Part shown: one piece after another, positions 15,327 through 22,001 of the stretch
Position numbering within the stretch: position 1 is the stretch's first letter
How the letters are laid out: every line of letters starts with the position of its first letter
Assembly (NCBI GenBank): GCA_002394305.1
Contig: DGTM01000071.1
Location: 8,601 to 53,256, forward strand
DNA: 44,656 nucleotides
Direction: 5' to 3'
From: Prevotellaceae bacterium UBA4336
GTDB taxonomy: Bacteria > Bacteroidota > Bacteroidia > Bacteroidales > Bacteroidaceae
Program-made: the position numbers and the translations under genes
Notes under the pieces: generated by a model
What the model saw: only the letters and a program-made list of their open reading frames with translations
What the model was told of the DNA's origin: nothing
The model's database searches: none

Positions 15327-15360
15327 AGAATGAAAAAATGAAAGAATGAAAGAATGAAAA
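15327..15360 (+). repeat. GAATGAAA-type tandem repeat
   Basis: AAGAATGAAA words repeat about four times directly after the FadL-type gene stop. A similar AAGAATGAAGAATGA run forms the overlap between the 27991 and 29400 genes. Confidence 0.6.
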
Positions 15361-15403
15361 CGTTCGTCACACGTCAAATTTGCTGAGCGACAGTGCGTAA
15401 TAC

Positions 15404-15450
15404 CCAGACGGGCGGATGATGAGTCATCATCCGCCCGTCTGGTTTTGTTA
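15404..15450 (+). terminator. strong intrinsic terminator
   Basis: CCAGACGGGCGGATGATGA is followed after one base by its perfect reverse complement (15404-15442) and then TTTTGTT. It ends the FadL-type gene transcript. Confidence 0.9.
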
Positions 15451-15545
15451 TAATCCCCATATTGCAACTTCATTCCCTTTTGTCCCCAGTGCAGTGTGCC
15501 GTCGGGGACCTGGCCCTCGGTTTCACCGCACAGTCTTTAACAGCT

Positions 15546-15633
15546 GAAGCGCTGGGCTCTTTTCTCGGAAGCGCTGGGCTCTTATCTTGGAAGCACCGGG
15601 CTCTTATCTTGGAAGAGCCCAGCTCTTATTTTG
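15546..15633. repeat. array of four 22-bp tandem units
   Basis: Four abutting units start at 15546, 15568, 15590 and 15612, each beginning GAAG and containing GGGCTCTT or a variant (AGCTCTT) and TTG at the end. Units 1 and 2 differ at few positions; unit 4 contains the inverted form GAGCCCAGCTC. The array lies just downstream of the MBOAT stop codon, so it would be transcribed in its 3' end. Confidence 0.85.
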
Positions 15634-15641
15634 GAGGCAGC

Positions 15642-17531
15642 TCAGAACTGGAAGTAGATGAACGGTTGCATCTCTGCGCTGACGAACTGGTAGATGACGA
15701 GGACGGCCAGGATGCAGACAATACTCATGACGGGAAGGGGTAGGGAGGCGAAGGCCAGGCGGTAGCGACGCTTCCAGTCTTCGGGCAGCCAGTGGATGAC
15801 CATGCCGAGCAGGAAGAGCAGGAAGACGCTGCGGTAGGTGCTGATGATGGCCCATTCGTTGCCCGACCAGCGCGAGCCGATGCGCGTCACCATCTCGCTG
15901 GCCGTCTGCCATGCCTGCCGGTTGGCCGAGGCGGGGTCGAGGTTGCTGCCCGAACGGAAGAACAGACGCGTGAAGCTGATGAAGGTGAATGTGACGAGAA
16001 TGGCCCATGCAGACCCTCCCCAGCCCTCCCTTAAAGGGAGGGAGTCCTCCCCCTTTAAGGGGGAGTTAGAGAGGGTCTGTGAGTTAAAGAGAGTCTTCAC
16101 CCATGCGCTGGCGGCGATGAAGCCTGTGAAGCAGAGCAGGATGCGCCAGAGCGGTGCTGGGCGGAAGGCGACGAGCAGCCAGCAGACGAGGGCGGCGGCG
16201 GTGGTGAAGAGGGCCCGGTGCAGGGGACGGGCGTCGCGCCAGAACTTGTAGACCACCATCCCGACGCCGTTCAGTCCGCCCCAGATGAGGAAGTTCAGGC
16301 TTGCGCCGTGCCACAGACCGCCCAGCAGCATCGTTATCATGCTGTTGAGGTTGGCGTAAATCTTGCGCCGACGCTCGGGGCAGCGCCATGCCGTCAGGAT
16401 GACAGCTGCAGCAAGCAGCATCGTAGCCACGGCGACCCAGATGCTGCCGCTCAGTATGAGGCCGGAGAGCGTGAGCACCGCTATCCAGAAGTACGTACCG
16501 AAGCCGATACTGCGGTTGCCGCCCAGGGGGATGTACAAGTAGTTTTGCAGCCAGCGGCTCAGGCTGATGTGCCAGCGTTTCCAGAAGTTGGAGCAGTTCT
16601 GCGCCTTGTAGGGCGAGTTGAAGTTGCGCGGCAGGTGGAAGCCCATGAGCAGCGACAGGCCGATGGCGATGTCTGTGTAGCCCGAGAAGTCGGCGTAGAC
16701 CTGCAGGGAATAGACGAAGAGCGCCATCGTGTTCTCGAAGCCAGTGAAGAGCAAGGGGTTGGCAAAGACTCGGTCCACGAAGTTGAGGGCCAGGTAGTCG
16801 CTCAGGATGATTTTCTTTGCCAGGCCGCCCAGTATCATGAAGATGGCGATGCCGAACATCCTGCGACTGAGGAAGTAGGGGCGGTAGAGCTGAGGGATGA
16901 AGTCGCTGGCCTTGACGATGGGGCCTGCCACAAGCTGCGGGAAGAAGCTGACGTAGAAGCCGAAGTCGAAGATGTTCCGCACGGGCCGGATCAGTCCGCG
17001 GTAGACGTCGGCCGTGTAGCTGATGACCTGGAAGGTGTAGAACGAGATGCCGACGGGCAGGATGATGCGGTCGACGCTGAACACGGGGCTGCCTGCCGCT
17101 GCGTTGAACCATTCGGCGGCCACGTTTTTGACCTGCAGCTCGATGCCGAAGATCTGTCCCACGATGTCGGCAAAGAAGTAGCTGTACTTGAAGTAGCAGA
17201 GGATGCCGAGGTCGAGTGTCACGCTGAGCGTGAGCCACAGGCGTTTCCTCCACTGTGCCCGGCTTGCATAGATGCGCTGTGCAATGAGGAAGTCGCTGCA
17301 GGTGACGAGCAGGAGCAGTCCCACGAACAGTCCGCTGGTCTTGTAGTAGAAGAGCAGGCTCACGGCCATGAGGTAGGCATTGCGCATGAGTGTTCGCCGC
17401 CCGATGAAGGCAAAGCCGGCGAAGACGATGCAGAAGAACACCCAGAACTGCATCTGAGTGAAAAGCAGGGGGCTGTTCTCGTCGAAGGAGAAAACCTTCT
17501 GCAGATAGGCTATGATTAATTCATAATTCAC
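15642..17531 (-). CDS. MBOAT-family O-acyltransferase (AlgI/PatA-like)
   Basis: A 629-residue multispanning membrane protein of the MBOAT family. Typical blocks are PVGISFYTFQVISYTADVYRG, FFPQLVAGPIV, VYADFSGYTDIAIGLS, FWKRWHISLSRWLQNYLYIPLGGNR and GGLWHGASLNFLIWGGLNG, the last with the catalytic His. In AlgI/PatA-type systems such a protein moves acetyl groups across the inner membrane for a partner SGNH protein; two SGNH genes lie directly upstream in the same operon (3-bp gap). Residues about 485-507 (NSPLKGEDSLPLREGWGG) are coded by a double palindromic repeat and sit in frame between membrane helices. The first residues MNYEL come from another dispersed repeat; a start nearer FDENSPLLF is possible. 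Substrate is unknown. Confidence 0.9.
   Translation of the reverse strand: MNYELIIAYLQKVFSFDENSPLLFTQMQFWVFFCIVFAGFAFIGRRTLMRNAYLMAVSLLFYYKTSGLFVGLLLLVTCSDFLIAQRIYASRAQWRKRLWLTLSVTLDLGILCYFKYSYFFADIVGQIFGIELQVKNVAAEWFNAAAGSPVFSVDRIILPVGISFYTFQVISYTADVYRGLIRPVRNIFDFGFYVSFFPQLVAGPIVKASDFIPQLYRPYFLSRRMFGIAIFMILGGLAKKIILSDYLALNFVDRVFANPLLFTGFENTMALFVYSLQVYADFSGYTDIAIGLSLLMGFHLPRNFNSPYKAQNCSNFWKRWHISLSRWLQNYLYIPLGGNRSIGFGTYFWIAVLTLSGLILSGSIWVAVATMLLAAAVILTAWRCPERRRKIYANLNSMITMLLGGLWHGASLNFLIWGGLNGVGMVVYKFWRDARPLHRALFTTAAALVCWLLVAFRPAPLWRILLCFTGFIAASAWVKTLFNSQTLSNSPLKGEDSLPLREGWGGSAWAILVTFTFISFTRLFFRSGSNLDPASANRQAWQTASEMVTRIGSRWSGNEWAIISTYRSVFLLFLLGMVIHWLPEDWKRRYRLAFASLPLPVMSIVCILAVLVIYQFVSAEMQPFIYFQF
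16011..16078 (-). repeat. double GC-rich palindrome inside the MBOAT gene
   Basis: An outer 8-bp inverted repeat AGACCCTC...GAGGGTCT (16011-16018, 16071-16078) encloses two 19-bp palindromes, CCCTCCCTTAAAGGGAGGG (16024-16042) and CTCCCCCTTTAAGGGGGAG (16047-16065). It is translated in frame and is the best preserved member of the CCCTCCC/GGGAGGG family here. Confidence 0.9.
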
Positions 17532-17572
17532 AGTTCATAGTTCATAATTGTTCCTTGCCCCTTGCTCCTCGC
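17520..17572 (-). repeat. repeat block at the SGNH/MBOAT junction
   Basis: On the minus strand GAGCAAGGGGCAAGGAACAA runs into AATTATGAACTATGAACTG and GAATTATGAATTAA. The first part codes for the last residues of the SGNH protein (EEQGARNNYEL), the second gives its stop codon and the MBOAT start MNYEL. AACTATGAACTATGAACTA also starts the gene at 37906. Confidence 0.8.
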
Positions 17573-18860
17573 TGTATATGGCGTTGTAGAGCAGGTCGGC
17601 CAGCAGTTCGTAGCCAGGGCGCAGGAAGTGTATGTGGTCGCGGTTCATGAGGCGGGCGTTCACCCATCGGTTGCTACTGCCGTAGCCTCCCATGATGCGG
17701 AACTGGTTCCAGACAGCTCCGTCGCATTCGCGTGCCAGCTCCATCATGGCTTGCTCCACCTTCTGCGTGTTGCGGTTCAGTATGCGTCGCTGTCGGCCAG
17801 CCCGCAGCCAGCAGTCGTTGTTCGTGATGAAGAGGAAGCAGACTTTCGGGTTGACCCTGCGTATCTCGTCCATCAGGGCGCGATAGGATGCCTTGAAGGC
17901 CTCGACATTGAAGTGCGACGGCGGTACGTTGGCATCATTGACGCCAATGCCGAAGATGACCAGGTCGGGCGGACAGAACTGCGCGAGCTCTTCCGTCAGC
18001 AGCTCAGGTCGAAGCCACGAGGGCACGCTGGCACCGTTCACGCCGCTCTCGCTGTAGGTGATGCGCCGGTCGTCTTCGGGATAGATGCCGCGCAGGACGA
18101 AGCGGGCTCCCTGCGTCATGCCCTTCCAGCAGATGGTGCAAAGGCTGTCCGGCCTGACGAACGTAAAGAGGAAGTCGTCGCCCTTCCGTTCGGCCGTAAG
18201 GGTGTCGCCCGAGCTGTTTGTCAGGTAAGGCTCTGCACTGCCCTCTGCTTTGCCTATGACATGTAGGCGGCGGAATGCGTACTTGGCGGGGAGCATCAGC
18301 TGTAGCTCGGCAAGGGAGTCGGACGTGATGGCTGCTGCGCCGCTCATGCCGAGCTGTTCGGCGGGCGCAGGCTCCAGGCAGCGGGACTTGCCCCACGAGC
18401 CCGAGGGCGTCAGGCTGTAGTCCGTCGGGGCATTCATCCGGATGGCTTTCCACGGGAAGAGCATGCCGCGACCGGCTCCGAGGTTCTCCCTGAGCCTATG
18501 CGGGAATGTGCCGGCCTGAACGTGGCTGCCGCCGATGTGCAGGATGTTCAGGCGGGCATTGCTGTCGCGCAGGCAGCTAAGGAGCGAGTCGAACCGTTCG
18601 TGCCGGCCGGGGAAGTCGAGCCGGTTCTCCCCGAGCCTGATGCCCTGCACTTCGGGAACCGGCACCTGTGCCGCCGCCCCGAGCGGCAGACACATTATTA
18701 TATATATAAAGAACAACAGATTGAACGGATGAAACGGATTGAACGGATTTGATATAATCCATTTATGTGATTTCAACAGGCTGCTTTCACCGTTTACTCT
18801 CGATGATGAATCCGTGCAATCTGTAAAATCCGTTGTTGAATATCTTTTACTGCAGAACAT
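17535..18860 (-). CDS. SGNH/GDSL-family protein, second gene of O-acetylation operon
   Basis: SGNH-hydrolase fold protein of up to 441 residues. Blocks: ILHIGGSHVQAG (block I, with GGS in place of GDS), VIFGIGVNDANV (block III, with Asn), and DHIHFLRPGY near the end (block V, catalytic Asp-x-x-His). A signal segment LLFFIYIIMCLPLGAAAQ precedes the mature start, so the protein acts in the periplasm, probably accepting acetyl groups from the MBOAT protein or removing them. The start is uncertain: the first 47 residues (with NPFNPFHPFN) are coded by dispersed repeats, and ATG 18695 or a TTG start just before LFFIY are alternatives. The last residues also come from a repeat. Confidence 0.8.
   Translation of the reverse strand: MFCSKRYSTTDFTDCTDSSSRVNGESSLLKSHKWIISNPFNPFHPFNLLFFIYIIMCLPLGAAAQVPVPEVQGIRLGENRLDFPGRHERFDSLLSCLRDSNARLNILHIGGSHVQAGTFPHRLRENLGAGRGMLFPWKAIRMNAPTDYSLTPSGSWGKSRCLEPAPAEQLGMSGAAAITSDSLAELQLMLPAKYAFRRLHVIGKAEGSAEPYLTNSSGDTLTAERKGDDFLFTFVRPDSLCTICWKGMTQGARFVLRGIYPEDDRRITYSESGVNGASVPSWLRPELLTEELAQFCPPDLVIFGIGVNDANVPPSHFNVEAFKASYRALMDEIRRVNPKVCFLFITNNDCWLRAGRQRRILNRNTQKVEQAMMELARECDGAVWNQFRIMGGYGSSNRWVNARLMNRDHIHFLRPGYELLADLLYNAIYSEEQGARNNYEL
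18717..18752. repeat. GATTGAACGGATT-type repeat
   Basis: Words of the form GATTGAACGGAT and GATGAAACGGAT are repeated in tandem. They are translated as NPFNPFHPFN in the minus-strand SGNH gene. Related words recur at 18862-18893. Confidence 0.7.
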
Positions 18861-18861
18861 A

Positions 18862-18893
18862 TAATAATCTGTTCAATCCGTTCAATCTGTGGT
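18862..18893. repeat. GATTGAACGGATT-type repeat supplying a stop codon
   Basis: On the minus strand ACAGATTGAACGGATTGAAC; its first TGA is the stop codon of the upstream SGNH gene (18882-18884). Related to 18717-18752. Confidence 0.7.
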
Positions 18894-20378
18894 TTCTGGC
18901 GTTTCGTCCACCGTTGTTGTCATCACTGCGGCTGTGTCTTCTGCCGTGAGCTCTACTCTTTCCTGCCCGGTGCGGAAGAGGTAGTAGCGGTAGTAGAGGT
19001 GGAGCGTGTCGTAGAGCAGACGTGCTATCTTCTTGGCTCCGAGCGGCGTGAAGTGAATGTAGTCCTCGCCTGCCAGCTGTGGGTTGGTCTCTACCCAGCG
19101 GATGATGCTGCCCCTGCCGCCCATGGCTGCGTACATGTTCCAGAAGGCAGCTCCGGCCTCCTGCGTGGCGGCCCGTAGGCTGTCGTTCAGTTCGGGCAGG
19201 ATAGGGTAGGACTCCATCTCGCCGTCCTCCCTGTTGCGGGCCATGTCGGCCGGTCCGATGAAGAGGACCTTTGCCTCGGGTGCAAGGTCGTGGAAGGTGC
19301 GAATCAGGTGTTTCACGTTCTCCTTGAAGTCGTGCAGCTTGTTGCGACTGAGGTAGGGCAGGCTGTTGCCTCCGTATTGCAGGATGACGAGTGCTACGTT
19401 TTCGCGACTGAAGAACGGCCGGAGGGAGGCTCGGCTGATGGTCGTGAGGTCGCGGCCCGAGCTGCCGCGCATCGGGATGTTGTCCATGCTGACGCCCGTC
19501 GCCCCGTCCAGTTGGATGCCCAGGATGTCCGTCTCGCCCTGCACCTCCAGCGTGGCGCTACCCACGCCTCGGCCCATCGAAGTGCAGTAGAAGCAGGGCT
19601 CCTCGCCGCTGCTGAGCTCCATCTCCTGTGCCTCCTCCTCGCTGCCTGCCTTCAGGAGCAGGGTGGCCGGCTGCCGGGTGATGACCGTGAGGCGGCTGAA
19701 GCGTTGCGAGCAGGAGTATTCCTTCCCGCCGATTCCTGTGAGGCGGATGGTGGCATGCCCGGGGATGTGCGTCACTCGGGCCAGCGGTCCGTAGAAGTTG
19801 TCGTCGAGCCGCATGTCGGCAGGCCCGTAGGCCAGGTATTGTGGCGCGTCCTCGGGGTAGATGCTCGAGCTGAGCGTAAACGTTGGGATGCTCTGCAAGG
19901 CAGGCACCAGCCCTACGCCCATGCCGCCGAACTCCTCTTGGAATCGCTGGCGCAGAAAGCTTGTGATGCGGTCGCACTCTATCTGCGAGTCGCCGTAGTG
20001 CATGATGCGGACGTGCTGGCTGTCCGCTCTCTGCAACGTCTCCCAGAGTCCGTCCAGATAGGTCTCGTCGTCGTCGGGCAGATAGATGCGTGCGGCATCC
20101 GTCGTGCAATAGTTGCGGAACTTCTCCATCTGCACGCCGGCCAGCGAGTCCTGGCGCATCTGCAGCAGTTCCTCGGGCGTAAGCGGGGGCAGGGTGTCCG
20201 CTTCTTCAAAGATGGCATCCTCCTGTCTCTCAGGCTGCCCCATGACTTCTGCCAGAGCAGGGAAACGCAGACGGATGCCCCCGATGAGCGGTAGCCCGTC
20301 GGCAGGGAAGCAGACACAAAGCAGGGCAAGGCCTGCCAGAATGCTGCAAAAGAACAGGAGTGACTTGCGTGCGTTCAT
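18882..20378 (-). CDS. SGNH/GDSL-family protein, first gene of O-acetylation operon
   Basis: A 498-residue protein starting MNARKSLLFFCSILAGLALLCVC; the start at 20378 is fixed by a promoter box at 20411-20404, which excludes the longer frame. One N-terminal membrane segment (residues about 5-25) anchors or exports it. The SGNH blocks are IMHYGDSQIECDR (block I, Ser nucleophile), ILQYGGNSLPY (block III, Asn) and DYIHFTPLGAKKI (block V, Asp and His), all intact. Between blocks I and III lies a long beta-rich insert typical of the AlgX/AlgJ-like proteins that pair with MBOAT acyltransferases. It is the first gene of a three-gene minus-strand operon with the second SGNH protein and the MBOAT protein. 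The acetylated polymer is unknown. Confidence 0.85.
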   Translation of the reverse strand: MNARKSLLFFCSILAGLALLCVCFPADGLPLIGGIRLRFPALAEVMGQPERQEDAIFEEADTLPPLTPEELLQMRQDSLAGVQMEKFRNYCTTDAARIYLPDDDETYLDGLWETLQRADSQHVRIMHYGDSQIECDRITSFLRQRFQEEFGGMGVGLVPALQSIPTFTLSSSIYPEDAPQYLAYGPADMRLDDNFYGPLARVTHIPGHATIRLTGIGGKEYSCSQRFSRLTVITRQPATLLLKAGSEEEAQEMELSSGEEPCFYCTSMGRGVGSATLEVQGETDILGIQLDGATGVSMDNIPMRGSSGRDLTTISRASLRPFFSRENVALVILQYGGNSLPYLSRNKLHDFKENVKHLIRTFHDLAPEAKVLFIGPADMARNREDGEMESYPILPELNDSLRAATQEAGAAFWNMYAAMGGRGSIIRWVETNPQLAGEDYIHFTPLGAKKIARLLYDTLHLYYRYYLFRTGQERVELTAEDTAAVMTTTVDETPETTD

Positions 20379-20403
20379 TCGCCAGAATACTGCAAAACGA
20401 GTG

Positions 20404-20411
20404 CAAAGATA
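20404..20411 (-). promoter_or_regulatory. -7 promoter box TATCTTTG of the O-acetylation operon
   Basis: Exact TAnnTTTG on the minus strand, 25 bp before ATG 20378. It is arranged back to back with the plus-strand box at 20456-20463. Confidence 0.75.
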
Positions 20412-20455
20412 CATCTTTTTCCGTATATATATGCAGAAAATCCCACGAAAATGTG

Positions 20456-20463
20456 TAACTTTG
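20456..20463 (+). promoter_or_regulatory. -7 promoter box TAACTTTG of the LOG-family gene
   Basis: Exact TAnnTTTG match, 29 bp before ATG 20493. It makes the earlier in-frame ATGs at 20451 and 20466 unlikely starts. Confidence 0.75.
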
Positions 20464-20492
20464 TCATGCAAAGACCATCAAAAGCACAGAAT

Positions 20493-21644
20493 ATGACCAG
20501 AGACAGATACCAGCAGATAAGGGACAACGACGAACTGAACAGACTGTTACGGGAGCCCGAGCAGGAGCTTCGGCGCTATGTCTTCCAGAGTGTCGACTTT
20601 GCTTCCGTAGGGGAACTTGCGTTGGGACATTCCTATCGCGAGTGCCTCTTCCTGAGCTGCAAACTGCCGATGGGGCTCAAGCGACAGTCGCGCGACTGCC
20701 TCTTCCTGCCCAACATGGGCGAGACGTTCTGTTTCCCGTCGCACCTGTACACGCCCGAGGAGCTGTACGAAGGCTATTCGCCCGACGTCCCCGAAAGCTA
20801 CGACATGTGCTACGACGGGCGCGTCTATCGCCATTATCTGAAGAAGGGGAAGCGCGGCACCGACTTCAAGGAGACTCTGGCCCGCACCCTGCACGACCAT
20901 TCTGTCAGCGACTGCCTGCACGACTATCTGTCCCGCTTCGACGGGCACCGCCTGGTGGGGGTGATGGGCGGGCACGGCCTGTCGCGCCTCGATATCTCGT
21001 ACTGTATGGTGGCGAAGCTGAGCAAGCATCTGACCGAAGCTGGTTTCCTGATGATCTCCGGTGGCGGCCCGGGTGCTATGGAAGCGACACATCTGGGAGC
21101 ATGGATGGCCGGACGCAGCGACGCAGAGCTCCAGGAGGCCCTCTCGATGCTGAGTGTCGCCCCGTTCTATACGGAACGCCTCTGGCTCTCGACGGCCTGG
21201 CAGGTACGCAGCCGCTTCCCCAACCGTGGCTACGAAAGCCTGGGCATCCCCACTTGGCTCTACGGCCACGAGCCTTCCACGCCCTTTGCCACACACATCG
21301 CCAAGTATTTCGACAACAGCATACGCGAGGACGGCATCCTGACCCTTGCCACCGGCGGCATCATCTACACTCCGGGCAGTGCCGGCACGTTGCAGGAAAT
21401 CTTCCAGGAGGCTGTGCAGAACCATTACCTCACCTTCGGCTATTCGTCGCCGATGGTCTTCCTGAACAAGCAGTTCTGGACGGAGCAGGTCCCCGTATGG
21501 CCTTTGCTGATGAAGCTTGTCGACAACGGGACGTACAAGAACCTCATCCTCTGCCTGACCGACAGCGACGAGGAGGTCCTGCGCCTGCTGCAGTCTTCCG
21601 TCGGCTCATCCCCGTCGTGCGCTTCGGCAGGACAGGCGTCGTAG
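20493..21644 (+). CDS. LOG/TIGR00730-type Rossmann-fold nucleotide-binding protein
   Basis: A 383-residue protein from ATG 20493. The C-terminal two thirds carry the LOG-family fold: LVGVMGGHGLSR, the SGGGPGAMEATHLGA motif, and TPGSAGTLQEIFQE, which corresponds to the family motif PGGxGTxxE with Ser replacing the second Gly. LOG proteins hydrolyse nucleoside or cytokinin 5'-monophosphates to release the base; the exact substrate in Bacteroidetes is not known. The first 150 residues are an extra domain with no motif I recognise. It is cytoplasmic and transcribed alone, divergently from the O-acetylation operon. Confidence 0.8.
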   Translation: MTRDRYQQIRDNDELNRLLREPEQELRRYVFQSVDFASVGELALGHSYRECLFLSCKLPMGLKRQSRDCLFLPNMGETFCFPSHLYTPEELYEGYSPDVPESYDMCYDGRVYRHYLKKGKRGTDFKETLARTLHDHSVSDCLHDYLSRFDGHRLVGVMGGHGLSRLDISYCMVAKLSKHLTEAGFLMISGGGPGAMEATHLGAWMAGRSDAELQEALSMLSVAPFYTERLWLSTAWQVRSRFPNRGYESLGIPTWLYGHEPSTPFATHIAKYFDNSIREDGILTLATGGIIYTPGSAGTLQEIFQEAVQNHYLTFGYSSPMVFLNKQFWTEQVPVWPLLMKLVDNGTYKNLILCLTDSDEEVLRLLQSSVGSSPSCASAGQAS

Positions 21645-21964
21645 TGTTCTGGGAAAAGAAAAAGGGGCGCACTGGTGATGTGATGAAACTCCGAAAATCA
21701 GGTTTTGAGGGTCCGCCTACCTTTGTAATCCACCTAACCATAAAGGGATGGCACGCCATTGGTAAGCGAAACTTGTCTCGGTAGTAAGTATTAAATTGAT
21801 GAGTATCCCGATCGAACCAGCACGCCCGTTTGTTTGCCGTTACTCCGCCAGCTGCGGGGCTCTCCGGGCTTTCAAATGTATTGCAAAGTTAAGCTTTTCC
21901 TCTGTATTATGCAAGTTTTTCTCTCTTTTTCTTCTTTCTTCTTGCCAAATTGACGATTTTCCCC
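21645..21964. other. gap with a possible repeat or gene remnant
   Basis: No gene was identified. On the minus strand a frame is open from about 21888 to 21544 without an ATG before 21759; the readable part (FESPESPAAGG, CWFDRDTHQFNTYYRDK) resembles no family I can name. A TAACTTTG box sits on the minus strand at 21884-21891, just upstream of it. It could be a dispersed repeat or a decayed gene. Confidence 0.4.
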
Positions 21965-21972
21965 TAATTTTG
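21942..21972 (+). promoter_or_regulatory. promoter of malQ
   Basis: TTG at 21942-21944, 20 bp, then TAATTTTG at 21965-21972, 29 bp before the malQ ATG. Confidence 0.75.
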
Positions 21973-22001
21973 TTAAGCGAAATCCATATAACAGGACGAA
22001 T

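Noticed and set aside
15546..15633. Possible CRISPR array (22-bp units)
   Set aside because: Units abut with no spacers and no cas genes are present.
16218..17519. Long plus-strand frame opposite the MBOAT gene
   Set aside because: It is rich in Asp, Glu, Val and His as expected for an antisense shadow of a membrane protein, and the MBOAT motifs are on the other strand.
21797..21895. tRNA-like end on the minus strand (GGTTCGATC next to GAGTA/TACTC)
   Set aside because: The T-arm stem does not pair, and there is no D arm or anticodon arm of proper size.
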